The notes under the pieces were generated by a model. The model worked only from the letters and a program-made list of their open reading frames with translations, was not told the origin of the DNA and made no database searches. Source: Bradyrhizobium sp. (GTDB taxonomy: Bacteria > Pseudomonadota > Alphaproteobacteria > Rhizobiales > Xanthobacteraceae). Taken from it: a stretch of 60,770 bases of DNA. Numbering within the stretch: the first letter of the stretch is position 1; every line of letters begins with the position of its first letter. The DNA lies in contig NZ_JACRAW010000063.1 in NCBI RefSeq assembly GCF_016213215.1, forward strand, positions 1-60,770, in the 5' to 3' direction. The position numbers and the translations under genes are program-made. Positions 8,222-17,604 of the stretch are shown piece after piece.

Positions 8222-8605
8222 ATGAACGCCACCATTGCTCGAAGATCCCGCGTGCAGAACCAGCTCGAGGGATTTGCGCTGACCACGATCTTCCAGAGTT
8301 TACCAACCTTCGCTGCCGCCGTCCTGCTGCTCAAGCTCGCCGGCAGCCACGATCTGGTCGGCGATCCCGGTGTCGCCATCTTCGTCAGCTTTGCCTCGCT
8401 GTGTCACGCGCTGCTCGCGGGCTTGCTAGGGCCGAAGTTTCCAAACCTCTTCAAGACCGTTTACGAGCCGCTGTTCTTCGACTTGCGCCTGTCACTCTCT
8501 GACAAGATCACGCAATGGCGCACGCAACCCATCGCCTCGCTGCAACTGGTTGCGATCGTGCTGATGCTGTCTGTGCTGGCGGTGGGAGTGGCGAGCGTGG
8601 GGTGA
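8222..8605 (+). CDS. Membrane protein of unknown function
   Basis: The 127-residue protein has a polar start and a hydrophobic span at about 25-42 (LPTFAAAVLLLKLAG). A second span lies at about 50-70 (VAIFVSFASLCHALLAGLLG) and a third at the C-terminus (LQLVAIVLMLSVLAVGVASVG). A soluble loop of about 35 residues separates spans two and three. The ATG is preceded by CCGGAGCC. No family is recognised. It is followed by a dispersed repeat and then the convergent uvrB gene. Confidence 0.6.
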   Translation: MNATIARRSRVQNQLEGFALTTIFQSLPTFAAAVLLLKLAGSHDLVGDPGVAIFVSFASLCHALLAGLLGPKFPNLFKTVYEPLFFDLRLSLSDKITQWRTQPIASLQLVAIVLMLSVLAVGVASVG

Positions 8606-8627
8606 GATCGCGGCGATCTTCCACCGC

Positions 8628-8726
8628 CGTCATTCCGGGGCGCAGCGAAGGGGCGAGCCCGGAATCAAATAACCACGACAGGGAGTATGGATTCCGGACA
8701 GCCGCTGCGCGGCTTCCGGAATGACG
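8628..8726. repeat. Dispersed palindromic repeat (CGTCATTCCGG family)
   Basis: The outer ends CGTCATTCCGG (8628) and TTCCGGAATGACG (ending 8726) are complementary. Inner blocks GCCCGGAATC and GGATTCCGGACAGCCGCTGC pair with each other and with GCGCGGCTTCCGG. It lies between the convergent small membrane gene and uvrB. A degenerate relative is at 22692-22788. Confidence 0.7.
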
Positions 8727-8902
8727 AATGCTGTGATAGCTACGCCGCGCGGCAACGGGCCGCTTTTGAACCAATGGAGGGCGTCATGCGCAAACATCGC
8801 GATCTCGAAAACCTCCCCGGCTTTCACCGTCACGCGTAAGTTTCTTGGAGCCCGAGTTTCGTGACACCAGCGTAGCGGCACTCGACTGAGCTGCCAGCTT
8901 TT

Positions 8903-11900
8903 CTACCTCTTCTTCCACCCGCCTCTTCGACCCGGCGTGCCGCCGGTCGAGCGCGGGGCGGGGCCGAACTCGGGGCCGGATTGGCGCGAGTCGGTCGGCT
9001 GGAAGATCTTGCTCGCCTCGCCGAATGGCGACTTGCGGGGGGGTGCGCGATCGGGGCGGTAGGGCAGGGATTCCGGACCGTGCATCTCGTCGAGATGAGG
9101 CTTGTGGACCTTTGACCCGGAGCTGCCGCTGGCCTTCATGGCCGAAGAGACGCCGCGCTTCTTCATGGCGCTCACCGGCAAATTCGCCGCCTCGCCATAT
9201 TTCTTGGTGCCGGCATAGGCGCCAGCTTTGGTCTGCACCGAACGCTGCTTGGCCGTGGGATCGTCGACCACCGCGAGCTCGGTGGCGCGCAGGCGCTTGA
9301 CCTCGTCGCGCAGGCGCGCGGCTTCCTCGAAATTGAGATCGGCGGCGGCCTCGCGCATCCGCGTCTCGAGGTCGGCCAGCACAGCTTCGAAATTGTGCCC
9401 GATCGAGATGACGTCCTCCGACCAGCCGGCGCCCGCAGCGTCGCCGACCTCGACCAGTACGTGGTCGCGCTCGTAGACGGAGTTGAGGATGTCGCCGATC
9501 GATTTCTTGACGCTCTCCGGCGTGATGCCGTTGGCCTTGTTGTACTCCACCTGCTTTTCGCGGCGGCGATTGGTCTCGGCGATCGCGCGCTCCATCGAGC
9601 CGGTAATCGTGTCGGCATAGAGCACCACCTTGCCGTCGACGTTGCGCGCGGCGCGGCCGATGGTCTGGATCAGCGAGGTCTCGCTGCGCAGGAAACCTTC
9701 CTTGTCGGCATCCAGGATCGCGACCAGCGCGCATTCGGGAATGTCGAGGCCCTCGCGCAACAGGTTGATGCCGACCAGCGCGTCGAACGCACCCAGGCGA
9801 AGGTCGCGGATGATCTCGATGCGCTCGATGGTGTCGATGTCCGAATGCATGTAGCGCACGCGGATGCCCTGCTCGTGCAAATATTCGGTGAGATCCTCCG
9901 CCATGCGCTTCGTCAGCACCGTGACCAGCGAACGATAGCCGGCGGCGGCGGTGGCGCGTACTTCGCCGACGAGGTCGTCGACCTGGGTGCGGGCGGGCCG
10001 GATGTCCACGGGCGGATCAATCAAGCCGGTCGGGCGGATCACCTGCTCGACGAACACGCCGCCACTTTCGTTCAATTCCCAGCCGCTGGGAGTGGCCGAC
10101 ACCGCGACCGTCTGCGGCCGCATCATGTCCCATTCCTCGAAGCGCAGGGGTCGGTTGTCCATGCAGGAGGGCAGGCGGAAGCCGTATTCGGCGAGCGTTG
10201 CCTTGCGGCGGAAGTCGCCGCGGAACATGGCGCCGATCTGCGGGATGGTGACGTGGCTTTCGTCAGCGAACACCAAGGCGTCGTCGGGCACGTATTCGAA
10301 CAGCGTCGGCGGCGGCTCGCCGGGACGGCGGCCGGTGAGATAGCGCGAGTAGTTCTCGATGCCGGCGCAGCTTCCCGTCGCTTCCATCATCTCGAGGTCG
10401 AAGGTGGTGCGCTGCTCCAGCCGCTGTGCCTCGAGAAGGCGTCCCTGGTTGTAGAGCTGGTCGAGCCGCTGCTTCAGTTCGACCTTGATCGCCTTGATCG
10501 CCTGCACCAGCGTCGGCCGCGGCGTCACGTAGTGCGAATTGGCGTAGACCTTGATGAACTCCAGATCGTCCTGCTTGTGGCCGGTGAGCGGATCGAACTC
10601 CTCGATATTCTCGACGACGTCGCCGAACAGGTTCACGCGCCAGGCGCGGTCCTCGTAGTGCGCGGGGAAGATATCGATGACGTCGCCGCGGACGCGGAAG
10701 GTGCCGCGGGCGAAGTCGCCCGAGGTGCGCTTGTACTGGAGGGCGACGAGGTCGGCGATGAGCTGCCGCTGGTCGATGCGCTCGCCCTTCTTCAGGGCGA
10801 AGGTCATCGCGGTGTAGGTCTCGACCGAGCCGATACCGTAGATGCACGACACCGAGGCGACGATGATGACGTCGTCGCGTTCGAGCAGGGCGCGCGTCGC
10901 CGCATGGCGCATGCGGTCGATCTGCTCGTTGATCGAGGAGTCCTTCTCGATATAGGTGTCGGTGCGCGGCACGTAGGCTTCGGGCTGGTAGTAGTCGTAG
11001 TAGGAGACGAAGTACTCCACCGCGTTGTCGGGGAAGAAGCTCCGGAACTCGCCGTAGAGCTGCGCCGCCAGCGTCTTGTTCGGCGCCAGGATAAGGGCGG
11101 GGCGCTGCGTCGCCTCGATCACCTTGGCCATGGTGTAGGTCTTGCCCGATCCGGTGACGCCGAGCAGCACCTGCGTGCGGTCGTTGCGGTTGATGCCTTC
11201 GACCAGTTCGGCGATCGCCTGGGGCTGGTCGCCCTTGGGCTGATACTCGGACTTGATCTGAAATTGCACGCCGCCTTCGGACTTCTCCGGACGCGGCGGC
11301 CGGTGCGGCGTCCACACCTTGATGGTGCCGTCGTCCTTGCGGAATTCCGGACGACCTTCTCGGATCAGGCGCTCCAGCGCTTCGGCCGTCGCGGCGACAC
11401 CGAGCGCCTCGGTCCTGCTGCGCGGCGGTCGCGCCAGCGCCTCCTCGTCATCCTCCGCGGTCGGCAGGCCGAGTTGCCGCGCCAACTCCGGATCGAGGAA
11501 CGGTACGGTGGCGGCGGTGCCATAATTGGCCTGTGGCGCCTCGTCCAAACCACCTGCCGCTCGCGCCTCTGTGCTCCCTTCCCCGTTGTAAGGGAGGGGC
11601 GGGGAGCGAGGTGAGCCGCGGGACACCGTGTCCGATGTGTGCCCCGCCAGTGGCTGTGAGTCTTGCAGGAAATCCTTCGGCGTCGAGGCGCGTGCCCGAT
11701 GCACCGCGGCCTCGCCGCCGCGGCGATCCCGCGAATTGTCCGGCGGCGGCTGCAATCCGGTGGATGAGCCGATGCCGCTTTCGCCGCGGTTGATGGCGGG
11801 ATTGAGCAATTCGGCCAGCGCCGGGCCGATCGGCTGCACGTCGGGGCGATGCGCCTTCGACTTGGGAGACTTGCCTGGCTTTTTCGGAGTGTCGGGTTTC

Positions 11901-11908
11901 TTCGCCAT
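8903..11908 (-). CDS. uvrB: Excinuclease ABC subunit B
   Basis: UvrB is the damage-verifying helicase-like subunit of UvrABC nucleotide excision repair. With the ATG at 11908 it has 1001 residues against about 670 in E. coli. The catalytic core begins near residue 216 ([13 protein letters not shown]). The Walker A GVTGSGKT is at 250-257, followed by the DNA-clamping beta-hairpin ([18 protein letters not shown]). Helicase motifs ([18 protein letters not shown]) and a C-terminal UVR domain ([15 protein letters not shown]) are present. About 215 basic, disordered residues precede the core and about 110 follow the UVR domain. Residues about 83-122 look like an in-frame repeat insertion. No frame breaks the core, so the protein should be active. 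Confidence 0.95.
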   Translation of the reverse strand: MAKKPDTPKKPGKSPKSKAHRPDVQPIGPALAELLNPAINRGESGIGSSTGLQPPPDNSRDRRGGEAAVHRARASTPKDFLQDSQPLAGHTSDTVSRGSPRSPPLPYNGEGSTEARAAGGLDEAPQANYGTAATVPFLDPELARQLGLPTAEDDEEALARPPRSRTEALGVAATAEALERLIREGRPEFRKDDGTIKVWTPHRPPRPEKSEGGVQFQIKSEYQPKGDQPQAIAELVEGINRNDRTQVLLGVTGSGKTYTMAKVIEATQRPALILAPNKTLAAQLYGEFRSFFPDNAVEYFVSYYDYYQPEAYVPRTDTYIEKDSSINEQIDRMRHAATRALLERDDVIIVASVSCIYGIGSVETYTAMTFALKKGERIDQRQLIADLVALQYKRTSGDFARGTFRVRGDVIDIFPAHYEDRAWRVNLFGDVVENIEEFDPLTGHKQDDLEFIKVYANSHYVTPRPTLVQAIKAIKVELKQRLDQLYNQGRLLEAQRLEQRTTFDLEMMEATGSCAGIENYSRYLTGRRPGEPPPTLFEYVPDDALVFADESHVTIPQIGAMFRGDFRRKATLAEYGFRLPSCMDNRPLRFEEWDMMRPQTVAVSATPSGWELNESGGVFVEQVIRPTGLIDPPVDIRPARTQVDDLVGEVRATAAAGYRSLVTVLTKRMAEDLTEYLHEQGIRVRYMHSDIDTIERIEIIRDLRLGAFDALVGINLLREGLDIPECALVAILDADKEGFLRSETSLIQTIGRAARNVDGKVVLYADTITGSMERAIAETNRRREKQVEYNKANGITPESVKKSIGDILNSVYERDHVLVEVGDAAGAGWSEDVISIGHNFEAVLADLETRMREAAADLNFEEAARLRDEVKRLRATELAVVDDPTAKQRSVQTKAGAYAGTKKYGEAANLPVSAMKKRGVSSAMKASGSSGSKVHKPHLDEMHGPESLPYRPDRAPPRKSPFGEASKIFQPTDSRQSGPEFGPAPRSTGGTPGRRGGWKKR
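11542..11662. repeat. Possible repeat-derived insert inside uvrB
   Basis: Within the uvrB N-terminal extension, this segment contains CTCCCTTCCCCGTTGTAAGG followed by GAGGGGCGGGGAGCGAGGTG, which resembles the GC-rich dispersed palindromes between genes elsewhere in the window. It reads through in frame and encodes a serine/proline/glycine-rich stretch unlike the flanking extension. The boundaries are approximate and the assignment is an inference. Confidence 0.3.
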
Positions 11909-12011
11909 CCCGGCAATATGGGACGAGTCCGACACACATGAAAGAGCGCAGGAAAAGCCGCCGGCCGCGCGATGCCGGCTCAGCTGGCATCAGCTGGCAG
12001 CAGGCGGCTGG

Positions 12012-12215
12012 CTATCGCCGCCTGAAGTCATCGATCCGCTGCCTGGCATCCGCAATTGCGGCCTCAGGGCTGGGCCAGGCCGAGCCGGTTTCGAGGGCGG
12101 GAAACAATACGCCGTCGAGAGCGACGAGGCTGAAGCCGGCGCGCCGGATGCGCGCGCCGAACGCGCCTTCGGCTTCGAAAGAATCGATGGCAAAGCAGTC
12201 GTAGTGGTCGGTCAT
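12012..12215 (-). CDS. Small hypothetical protein
   Basis: The 67-residue soluble protein opens TDHYDCFAIDSF, has an amphipathic middle (ARIRRAGFSLVALDGVLF) and ends in a basic helix (AIADARQRIDDFRRR). The ATG at 12215 follows CCGGGGACTTTCA, a fair ribosome-binding site. The frame's upstream part to 12251 is rejected. No family or function is recognised. It lies in the 400 bases between the LysR gene and uvrB, all three on the minus strand. Confidence 0.55.
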   Translation of the reverse strand: MTDHYDCFAIDSFEAEGAFGARIRRAGFSLVALDGVLFPALETGSAWPSPEAAIADARQRIDDFRRR

Positions 12216-12331
12216 TGAAAGTCCCCGGTTGTCGAGCTGCGAGGAGACCACATTTTCGGCGGATCGAATGTGAAGCGGTTCACAGGCTGCGCATTTTTGC
12301 GCAGCATGACGCCGCGGAAGAGCGCGTCGGT

Positions 12332-13249
12332 TTAAACGCGTGCCGTTGACCTACCGCCTCGCCTGGCCGGCGCGGCGGGACCGGCCGCCGCCGCGCGCAT
12401 GATCCAGCGCCGGAACGCGGCGAAGTCGCGCTGCTCGGTCTGGAAGCTGCGATAGACGAGATACCAGCGCATGCCCTTGGGAACGCTGAGGGCAAACGGC
12501 GCCACGAGGCGACCGGCGGCAAGATCGTCGTCGATATAGGGGCGAATGCCCATGGCAACGCCTAGCCCGTCGACAGCGGCCTGCAGCGCCTGACCGTAGA
12601 ACTGGAACTCGGGGCCGCGCGCCGTGACCCGGGCGAGGCCGGCGGCTTTCAGCCAGATCGGCCAGTCATCGGGGGAATGGGCGACCCGGAGCAGGCTCGG
12701 TCCCTTCAGGTCGGCTGGCCGCTTCAGCCCCGCGGCCAGTCGCGGCACGCACACCGGCAGCAGGTCGCCGGCGAACAGCGGCTCCGCCACCAGCCCCGGC
12801 CACTCCCCGGTGCCGAGCTTGATGCCGCAGCTCCAGTCCTCGCCGAACGGCACCGCCGCGCCTCCCGTGGTGAAGCGCACGTCGATGTCGGGCTCCTCGG
12901 CGCGAAATTCCGACAGTCGCGGAATCAGCCAGCGCATCGCGAAGGTCGGGCCGACGCCGATCGTGAGCACCCGCATGCTGGACGGCGCCGTCACTTGGGC
13001 GGTGAGGCTCGCCAGCGCGTCGAAGATCGGCGTCAGCCCGCTCTGATAGGCGCGCCCGGGTGCCGTCAGCGCCAGCCGGTTGGCCTTGCGCTCGAACAGC
13101 GCAATGCCGAGGCGCTCTTCCAGGATGTGCACCATGCGGCTCACGGCCGCCGCCGACACGTTGAGCTCGAGGCCGGCCGCGGCAAAGCTGCCGGTGCGCG
13201 CCGCGGCTTCGAATGCCTTGATCCCGTTGAGAAAGAGCAGCCGCCGCAA
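12332..13249 (-). CDS. LysR-family transcriptional regulator (GcvA-like)
   Basis: The 305-residue regulator has an N-terminal winged helix-turn-helix at about 7-65 (LNGIKAFEAAARTGSF, then VSAAAVSRMVHILEERLG) and a LysR substrate-binding domain from about 90. The start is uncertain. A TTG at 13249 after GGGTAGGACC gives MRRLLFLNGIKAF, the usual opening of the GcvA group. The frame runs on to another TTG at 13282. It is divergent from the TauE-type gene with 91 bases between them, so it probably controls that transporter and itself. The effector cannot be told from sequence. Confidence 0.85.
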   Translation of the reverse strand: MRRLLFLNGIKAFEAAARTGSFAAAGLELNVSAAAVSRMVHILEERLGIALFERKANRLALTAPGRAYQSGLTPIFDALASLTAQVTAPSSMRVLTIGVGPTFAMRWLIPRLSEFRAEEPDIDVRFTTGGAAVPFGEDWSCGIKLGTGEWPGLVAEPLFAGDLLPVCVPRLAAGLKRPADLKGPSLLRVAHSPDDWPIWLKAAGLARVTARGPEFQFYGQALQAAVDGLGVAMGIRPYIDDDLAAGRLVAPFALSVPKGMRWYLVYRSFQTEQRDFAAFRRWIMRAAAAGPAAPARRGGRSTARV

Positions 13250-13340
13250 GGTCCTACCCTCAGGAAAACTGATGCAGGCCAAGATAACTCAGTTTGCGCC
13301 GCGGCCACAAGCAAGGCACGAATAGGTGAGGGAGGACCGC

Positions 13341-14120
13341 ATGACGCCGCTGATGATCGCCGCGCTCGGAATGTTGATGGTCGCGACCGCGTTCCTGTCC
13401 GGCCTGTTCGGCATGGCGGGTGGGCTGATCCTGATCGGCGTGCTTCTGGCCTTGATGCCGCTGCCGACCGCGATGGTGCTGCACGCCATCACGCAGATGG
13501 CCTCCAACGGCTGGCGCGCCCTGCTGTGGCGCGCCCACATCCGTTGGCGGCCGGTTGCGGTCTACCTGATCGGCTGCGCGCTGGCGCTCGCGGTGTGGTC
13601 GCTCGCGCGCTACGTGCCGGACAAGCCGGTCGCCCTGCTTCTGCTCGGCGTCACGCCTTTCATGGCACGGCTCACGCCAAAAGGCCTCAAACCCAACCCC
13701 GACAGCATCTGGCAGGGCACCTTCTACGGCTCCGTGTGCATGGGGTTGATGCTGATGACCGGCGTGTCCGGCCCGTTGATGGACACCTTCTTCCTCGGCG
13801 CCAGGTTCGACCGCCGCGAGATCGTGGCGACCAAGGCCGCCTGCCAGGTCGCAAGCCATTTCACCAAGCTGATCTATTTCGGCGGCATCATCGAGCAGGC
13901 CGCAACCCTCGATCCGGTAGTGGCCGCGGTCGCTGTTGCCGCTTCCATGCTCGGCACGACGCTGGCGCGGCGCATCCTGGAAGGGATGAGCGACCATCAA
14001 TATCGCGTCTGGGCGGGCCGGCTGATCACAACCATCGCGAGCTACTACATCCTCCATGGCAGCTGGCTGCTGGTCCGCGCCCCGGTGATGGCCGCGTTTG
14101 ACCATGGGGGCATGCAATGA
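13341..14120 (+). CDS. TauE/SafE-family sulfite/sulfonate-type anion permease
   Basis: The 259-residue integral membrane protein has about eight spans. Two related halves each begin with a glycine-rich motif (GLFGMAGGLILIG in the first, MTGVSGPLMDTFF in the second), as in TauE/SafE (DUF81) proteins, which move sulfite, sulfoacetate or other small organic anions. The ATG at 13341 follows GGGAGGA, which favours it over the GTG at 13326. It is divergent from the LysR gene. Its stop overlaps the start of a broken gene (ATGA at 14117-14120). Confidence 0.82.
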   Translation: MTPLMIAALGMLMVATAFLSGLFGMAGGLILIGVLLALMPLPTAMVLHAITQMASNGWRALLWRAHIRWRPVAVYLIGCALALAVWSLARYVPDKPVALLLLGVTPFMARLTPKGLKPNPDSIWQGTFYGSVCMGLMLMTGVSGPLMDTFFLGARFDRREIVATKAACQVASHFTKLIYFGGIIEQAATLDPVVAAVAVAASMLGTTLARRILEGMSDHQYRVWAGRLITTIASYYILHGSWLLVRAPVMAAFDHGGMQ

Positions 14121-14301
14121 CGGCTGCAGCAGATCCCCTGGTGCTCGATTTCGTCGAATGGATCGCGCGCGAGCCGCGCGCCTATATTGGTAGGCGATCG
14201 CGACCTGAAAGACCTCGTGCCCGAGGCTGACGATCTGGGAGGACGCGGCCGAGCGCGGCTATGTCACCCGCGAAACGATCCCCCGAATCGGCCTGCGGTA
14301 A
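14117..14301 (+). pseudogene. Frameshifted remnant of a small conserved protein
   Basis: An ATG overlapping the TauE stop opens MTAAADPLVLDFVEWIAREP and runs on to about 14180. The frame then becomes unrelated. From 14209 another frame encodes KTSCPRLTIWEDAAERGYV and continues to a TAA at 14299-14301. Together they match, from memory, a single small Bradyrhizobium protein of the form FVxWIAxxPR...WxTSCPRLxxWEDA. Between them there is a frame change and a TGA where a tryptophan codon (TGG) is expected, so at least two lesions are needed. Function is unknown. Confidence 0.6.
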
Positions 14302-14403
14302 CCGAAGACGGCGAAAAACTGCCCCGAGCACGGCCGGGTGTATTGATGCCCGTCCGGTTTGAACCTGCATGCTCCGGGCAGCCACCAAGGCCCGGAGGAC
14401 TAC

Positions 14404-15393
14404 ATGACATCACCGAGCTTCCTTGCATTTCGGCGCCTTGGCCTTGCCTTTGGCGCCGCCCTTGTCGTCGCGTTGTGTCTGAACGGCGCCCGCGGCCTTG
14501 CCGCTGATGCACCCGAGCGACCGTTCAATCCGCCGGTCGGCAGCCGATGGATCATCGAAAGCGAAGCTGACAGCCGTGAAACCCGGCCCGACGGCAACCG
14601 CAACACCGTCGTAACATCACGCGCCGAGGTGACCGTTGACGAGAAGACGTCGGATGGGTTCCGCATCTCCTACGTCCGTCGCAAGACCACGGTCGAAGGC
14701 AATGCGCCGGCGGTGGCGTTGATGCGTACCGCGATCCAGGCGCTGGAGAACGTGCCGATCCGGGCCACCACCGATCGTTCCGGCAAGCCGATCCGCATCG
14801 ACAACCTGGATGAAGCCAAGACGGCGCTGCGCAGCATGGCCGAAAAGATAACCGCGCCGGTCAAGGACAAGCCCCAGGTCTTCGCGATGCTCAGCCAGGT
14901 ATTTGCCGGAATGATCGACGTCGATGCCGAAAAGGCCGCGACCACCTTTGTCGACGAAATGCCGGTGCTCGCCAAGGCCCAGGCGACGGGAATGAAGCCC
15001 GGCGAGGCCAGGCGCTCGGCGAACGTCGTCGAGAATCCGCTCGGTGGAGGCCCGCTGAAATCGAACATGACGCTGGAGCTGACGCAAGCCGATGCGGCTT
15101 CCGGGAAGCGGGTCTATGTCCACACCACGTCCTATGACGTCGATTCGCTCAAGGAGTTCACCCAGTCGATGAGCAAGAAGTTGCTTGCGACGGCCGGCGG
15201 TGGCGCGACTCCGGCGCAGGTCGAAGAGATCGTCAAGGCGATGACGCTCTCGCTGGATCAGCGCGCGGTGTTCGAGGTCGAGGACGGCATCACGCGCAAG
15301 ATCAGCGAGAAATCCGTCACCACGGTGAGGGCGCTCGGCCAGAATCTGCAGAAGACAGAGAACAAGACCATCACGGTGACGCGCGCGCCGTAA
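14404..15393 (+). CDS. Exported hypothetical protein
   Basis: The 329-residue protein has a clear signal peptide (about 1-34, cleavage near GLAADAPE). The mature part starts FNPPVGSRWIIESEADS and is a mix of strands and amphipathic helices. There are no transmembrane spans after the signal and no cysteine in the mature part. It is probably periplasmic. The general layout recalls DUF6263-type proteins, but this is not certain. The ATG at 14404 follows CCGGAGGACTAC, an excellent ribosome-binding site. It stands alone on the plus strand. Confidence 0.65.
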   Translation: MTSPSFLAFRRLGLAFGAALVVALCLNGARGLAADAPERPFNPPVGSRWIIESEADSRETRPDGNRNTVVTSRAEVTVDEKTSDGFRISYVRRKTTVEGNAPAVALMRTAIQALENVPIRATTDRSGKPIRIDNLDEAKTALRSMAEKITAPVKDKPQVFAMLSQVFAGMIDVDAEKAATTFVDEMPVLAKAQATGMKPGEARRSANVVENPLGGGPLKSNMTLELTQADAASGKRVYVHTTSYDVDSLKEFTQSMSKKLLATAGGGATPAQVEEIVKAMTLSLDQRAVFEVEDGITRKISEKSVTTVRALGQNLQKTENKTITVTRAP

Positions 15394-15556
15394 GCGCGAC
15401 AGCATTGCAGGCGCCGCATACTGGGCCTTCGACCGCCGATCACTTTCGCGCGCTCGAATTCCTCCGCCATTGACTCGCACGGGGCGCTCGGGTGAAACTT
15501 CATGCAGTCGCATCTTTTTGCGATTGCTGCCAGCAAAGCCCTCCGAGGAACGCCCC

Positions 15557-16264
15557 ATGATCGACCTGCACTATTGGACGACGCCGAACGGCCACAAGCT
15601 CACGATGTTCCTCGAGGAAGCCGGGCTCAAATACAAGATCATCCCGGTCAACATCGGCAAGGGCGACCAGTTCAAGCCGGAATTCCTGGCTGTTGCGCCG
15701 AACAACCGCATTCCCGCCATCGTCGATCACGAACCGAAGGGCGGCGGCCTGCCGCTATCGATCTTTGAATCCGGCGCCATCCTGCTTTATCTCGCCGAGA
15801 AGACCGGCAAGTTTCTCCCTGCCGACATCTATGGCCGCTACGACGTGATCCAGTGGACGTTCTGGCAGATGGCGGGCTTAGGTCCCATGGCCGGCCAGAA
15901 CCATCACTTCCGCAACTATGCGCCCGAGAAGATTCCCTACGCCATCGACCGCTATGTCAATGAGACCAACCGGCTCTACGGCGTGCTCAACAAGCGCCTT
16001 TCCGATCGCGAGTTCATCGGCGGCGAATATTCGATCGCGGACATGGCCTGCTATCCCTGGGTCGTGCCGTACCAGAACCAGGGCCAGAACATCGACGACT
16101 TCCCGCACCTGAAGCGCTGGCTGGAGACAATCCGCGCACGGCCCGCCACGATGCGCGCCTATGCGCTGGCCAAGGAGGTCAATCCGAACTTCGGCCAGCC
16201 CGCGATCCGCACCGAGGAAGAGCGCAAGCTGCTGTTCGGACAAACCGCCGCGGTGGTGAGGTAA
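15557..16264 (+). CDS. yfcG: Glutathione S-transferase family disulfide-bond oxidoreductase (YfcG-like)
   Basis: The 235-residue protein has a thioredoxin-like N-terminal domain (1-85) and an all-helical GST C-terminal domain (90-215). The opening YWTTPNGHK matches YfcG/YghU-type (nu-class) GSTs, with T9 and N11 where E. coli YfcG uses Thr9 and Asn11 instead of a catalytic Ser or Cys. APNNRIPAIVDHEP is also typical. These enzymes reduce disulfides with glutathione. The ATG at 15557 is chosen because the 29 upstream codons are not family sequence. Confidence 0.85.
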   Translation: MIDLHYWTTPNGHKLTMFLEEAGLKYKIIPVNIGKGDQFKPEFLAVAPNNRIPAIVDHEPKGGGLPLSIFESGAILLYLAEKTGKFLPADIYGRYDVIQWTFWQMAGLGPMAGQNHHFRNYAPEKIPYAIDRYVNETNRLYGVLNKRLSDREFIGGEYSIADMACYPWVVPYQNQGQNIDDFPHLKRWLETIRARPATMRAYALAKEVNPNFGQPAIRTEEERKLLFGQTAAVVR

Positions 16265-16275
16265 ACTTCGCGGTC

Positions 16276-16371
16276 ATCATCCGTCAAAGCGGATGATCCA
16301 GTGAACACTGGGCAGCGGAGTTTCCCACGACCGCTGCCGCGCTGGATGCCCCGCCTTCGCGGGGCATGATG
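16276..16371. repeat. Intergenic palindromes after the YfcG-like gene
   Basis: ATCATCCG/CGGATGAT forms an 8-bp stem with a TCAAAG loop at 16276-16297. ATGCCCCGCCTTCGCGGGGC at about 16347-16366 forms a second hairpin. Both lie just after the GST stop codon. No T-run follows, so intrinsic termination is doubtful. They look like part of a dispersed repeat array with the copy at 16387. Confidence 0.5.
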
Positions 16372-16386
16372 GCTGGTGAGGTTCGT

Positions 16387-16468
16387 CATTGCGAGCGCAA
16401 GCGAAGCAATCCAGAATCTTTCCGCGGAAGCGGTCGGGATTGCTTCGTCGCTTCCGCTCCTCGCAATG
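16387..16468. repeat. Dispersed inverted repeat (CATTGCGAGCG family)
   Basis: CATTGCGAGCGCAAGCGAAG at 16387 is mirrored by GCTTCGTCGCTTCCGCTCCT continuing to CGCAATG at 16468, and AAGCAATCC pairs with GGATTGCTT. This is a common repeat type in Bradyrhizobium and related genomes. It directly abuts a GST gene fragment that has lost its N-terminal half, so it may mark the break. Confidence 0.75.
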
Positions 16469-16481
16469 GCGCTTCTGTATC

Positions 16482-16739
16482 ATGGCCGGACGCGACGCGA
16501 CTGTCGCAGGCTTTCGCAAGTCGCTCGAGCCGCTGCGGCAGACGCTGAAAATGCAGGCGTTCCTCGGCGCCGAGGCCCCGAACTACGCCGACTACATCGT
16601 GTTCGGCGGCTTCCAGTGGGCGCGCGTGGTCAGTCCGTTCAAACTGCTAGAGGCCGACGACCCGATCTATAGATGGCGTGAAAAGCTGCTCGACGCCTTC
16701 GACGGCATGGCGCGCAAGTTGCCGGGGTATCCGGTGTAG
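16482..16739 (+). pseudogene. Glutathione S-transferase C-terminal fragment
   Basis: Only about 85 residues remain. They match the helical C-terminal domain of a GST, with FLGAEAPNYADYIVFG followed by FQWARVVSPFKLL and an ending in KLPGYPV. The thioredoxin-like N-terminal domain that binds glutathione is absent. The sequence before the first usable ATG (16482) is a dispersed repeat. No ribosome-binding site is seen. It is best read as the 3' remnant of a gene lost by repeat-associated deletion. Confidence 0.65.
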
Positions 16740-16750
16740 CGCCGCGGCGA

Positions 16751-17545
16751 CTACGTATCGCCGTCACCTCCAGGGCGTCGCGCGTCGATCCAGGCCGCCA
16801 GCCCACGGCGAAGATCGCTGGTCGGCACCAGGGCTGCGAACTGCTCGCTTTCGACCTGGAGCCCTTCGCCGATACTCATGTTCAATCCGCGCGTGACCGC
16901 GGTGATGATGCTGCCGAGCGCGAGCTCCGAGTGAACCATGATGCGTCCCGCCAGTTCGCGCGCGGCCGCTGAAAGCTGCTGATGCGGAACGACCATGTTG
17001 ACGAGCCCGATTTCCAGGGCGCGTTCTGCCGGGACGGGCGAGCCGGTCAGTAGCAGTTCGAGCGCGCGCTTGCGCCCGGCGAGGCGCGGCAGCCGCTGCG
17101 TTCCGCCGAACGTCGGCGGCATCCCGAGCTTGATCTCGGATTTTGCAAACGTTGCCCGCTTGCTGGCGATTGCGAGATGGACCGCCTCGGTGATCTCGCA
17201 GCCGCCGCCGAATGCGAGGCCGTTCACCGCCGCGATGATCGGCTTGCGGAATGCTTCCAGGCGCGAGGTCATCGCCTGTCCGCGGCTGACGAAATCGCGA
17301 ATGGCGGCATTACCCCCGCGCTCCACGCTCTTTGCGAACTGATGAATGTCGGCCCCGGCGGAGAATGCCCGTTCGCCTGCCCCGGTCAGGATCACGACGC
17401 GTGCCTCGGCTTCCGTCTCTATGAAGTCCAGCACCGCCATCAGACGATCGATGAGCTCATAGCTCAGCGCATTGAGCTGGTCCGGGCGATTGAGGGTGAC
17501 GAGCGCAATGCCGCCGTCGATTTCCAGCAGAACGGGATCTGACAT
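16751..17545 (-). CDS. Enoyl-CoA hydratase/isomerase family protein
   Basis: The 264-residue crotonase-fold protein keeps both oxyanion-hole blocks (AFSAGADIHQF and AFGGGCE) and glutamates at the usual catalytic places (GGGCE and SEIKLGMPP). It should therefore hydrate trans-2-enoyl-CoA esters, probably in fatty-acid or aromatic-acid breakdown. The ATG at 17545 follows TTGGAGAC. The 48 upstream codons overlap the divergent TetR gene and are rejected. The TetR gene starts 91 bases away on the other strand with a candidate operator between them, so TetR control is likely. Confidence 0.88.
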   Translation of the reverse strand: MSDPVLLEIDGGIALVTLNRPDQLNALSYELIDRLMAVLDFIETEAEARVVILTGAGERAFSAGADIHQFAKSVERGGNAAIRDFVSRGQAMTSRLEAFRKPIIAAVNGLAFGGGCEITEAVHLAIASKRATFAKSEIKLGMPPTFGGTQRLPRLAGRKRALELLLTGSPVPAERALEIGLVNMVVPHQQLSAAARELAGRIMVHSELALGSIITAVTRGLNMSIGEGLQVESEQFAALVPTSDLRRGLAAWIDARRPGGDGDT

Positions 17546-17604
17546 CTTTGTCTCCAAGGTGGCGTCGGTAGGTGCTGCCAGCCCTAGGCGACAAGGATCT
17601 TGAA

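Noticed and set aside
9395..11614. 739-codon plus-strand open frame opposite uvrB
   Set aside because: It is the antisense of a well-conserved uvrB core. Its translation is rich in D, H, R, V and L and shows no domain, and high GC keeps such frames open.
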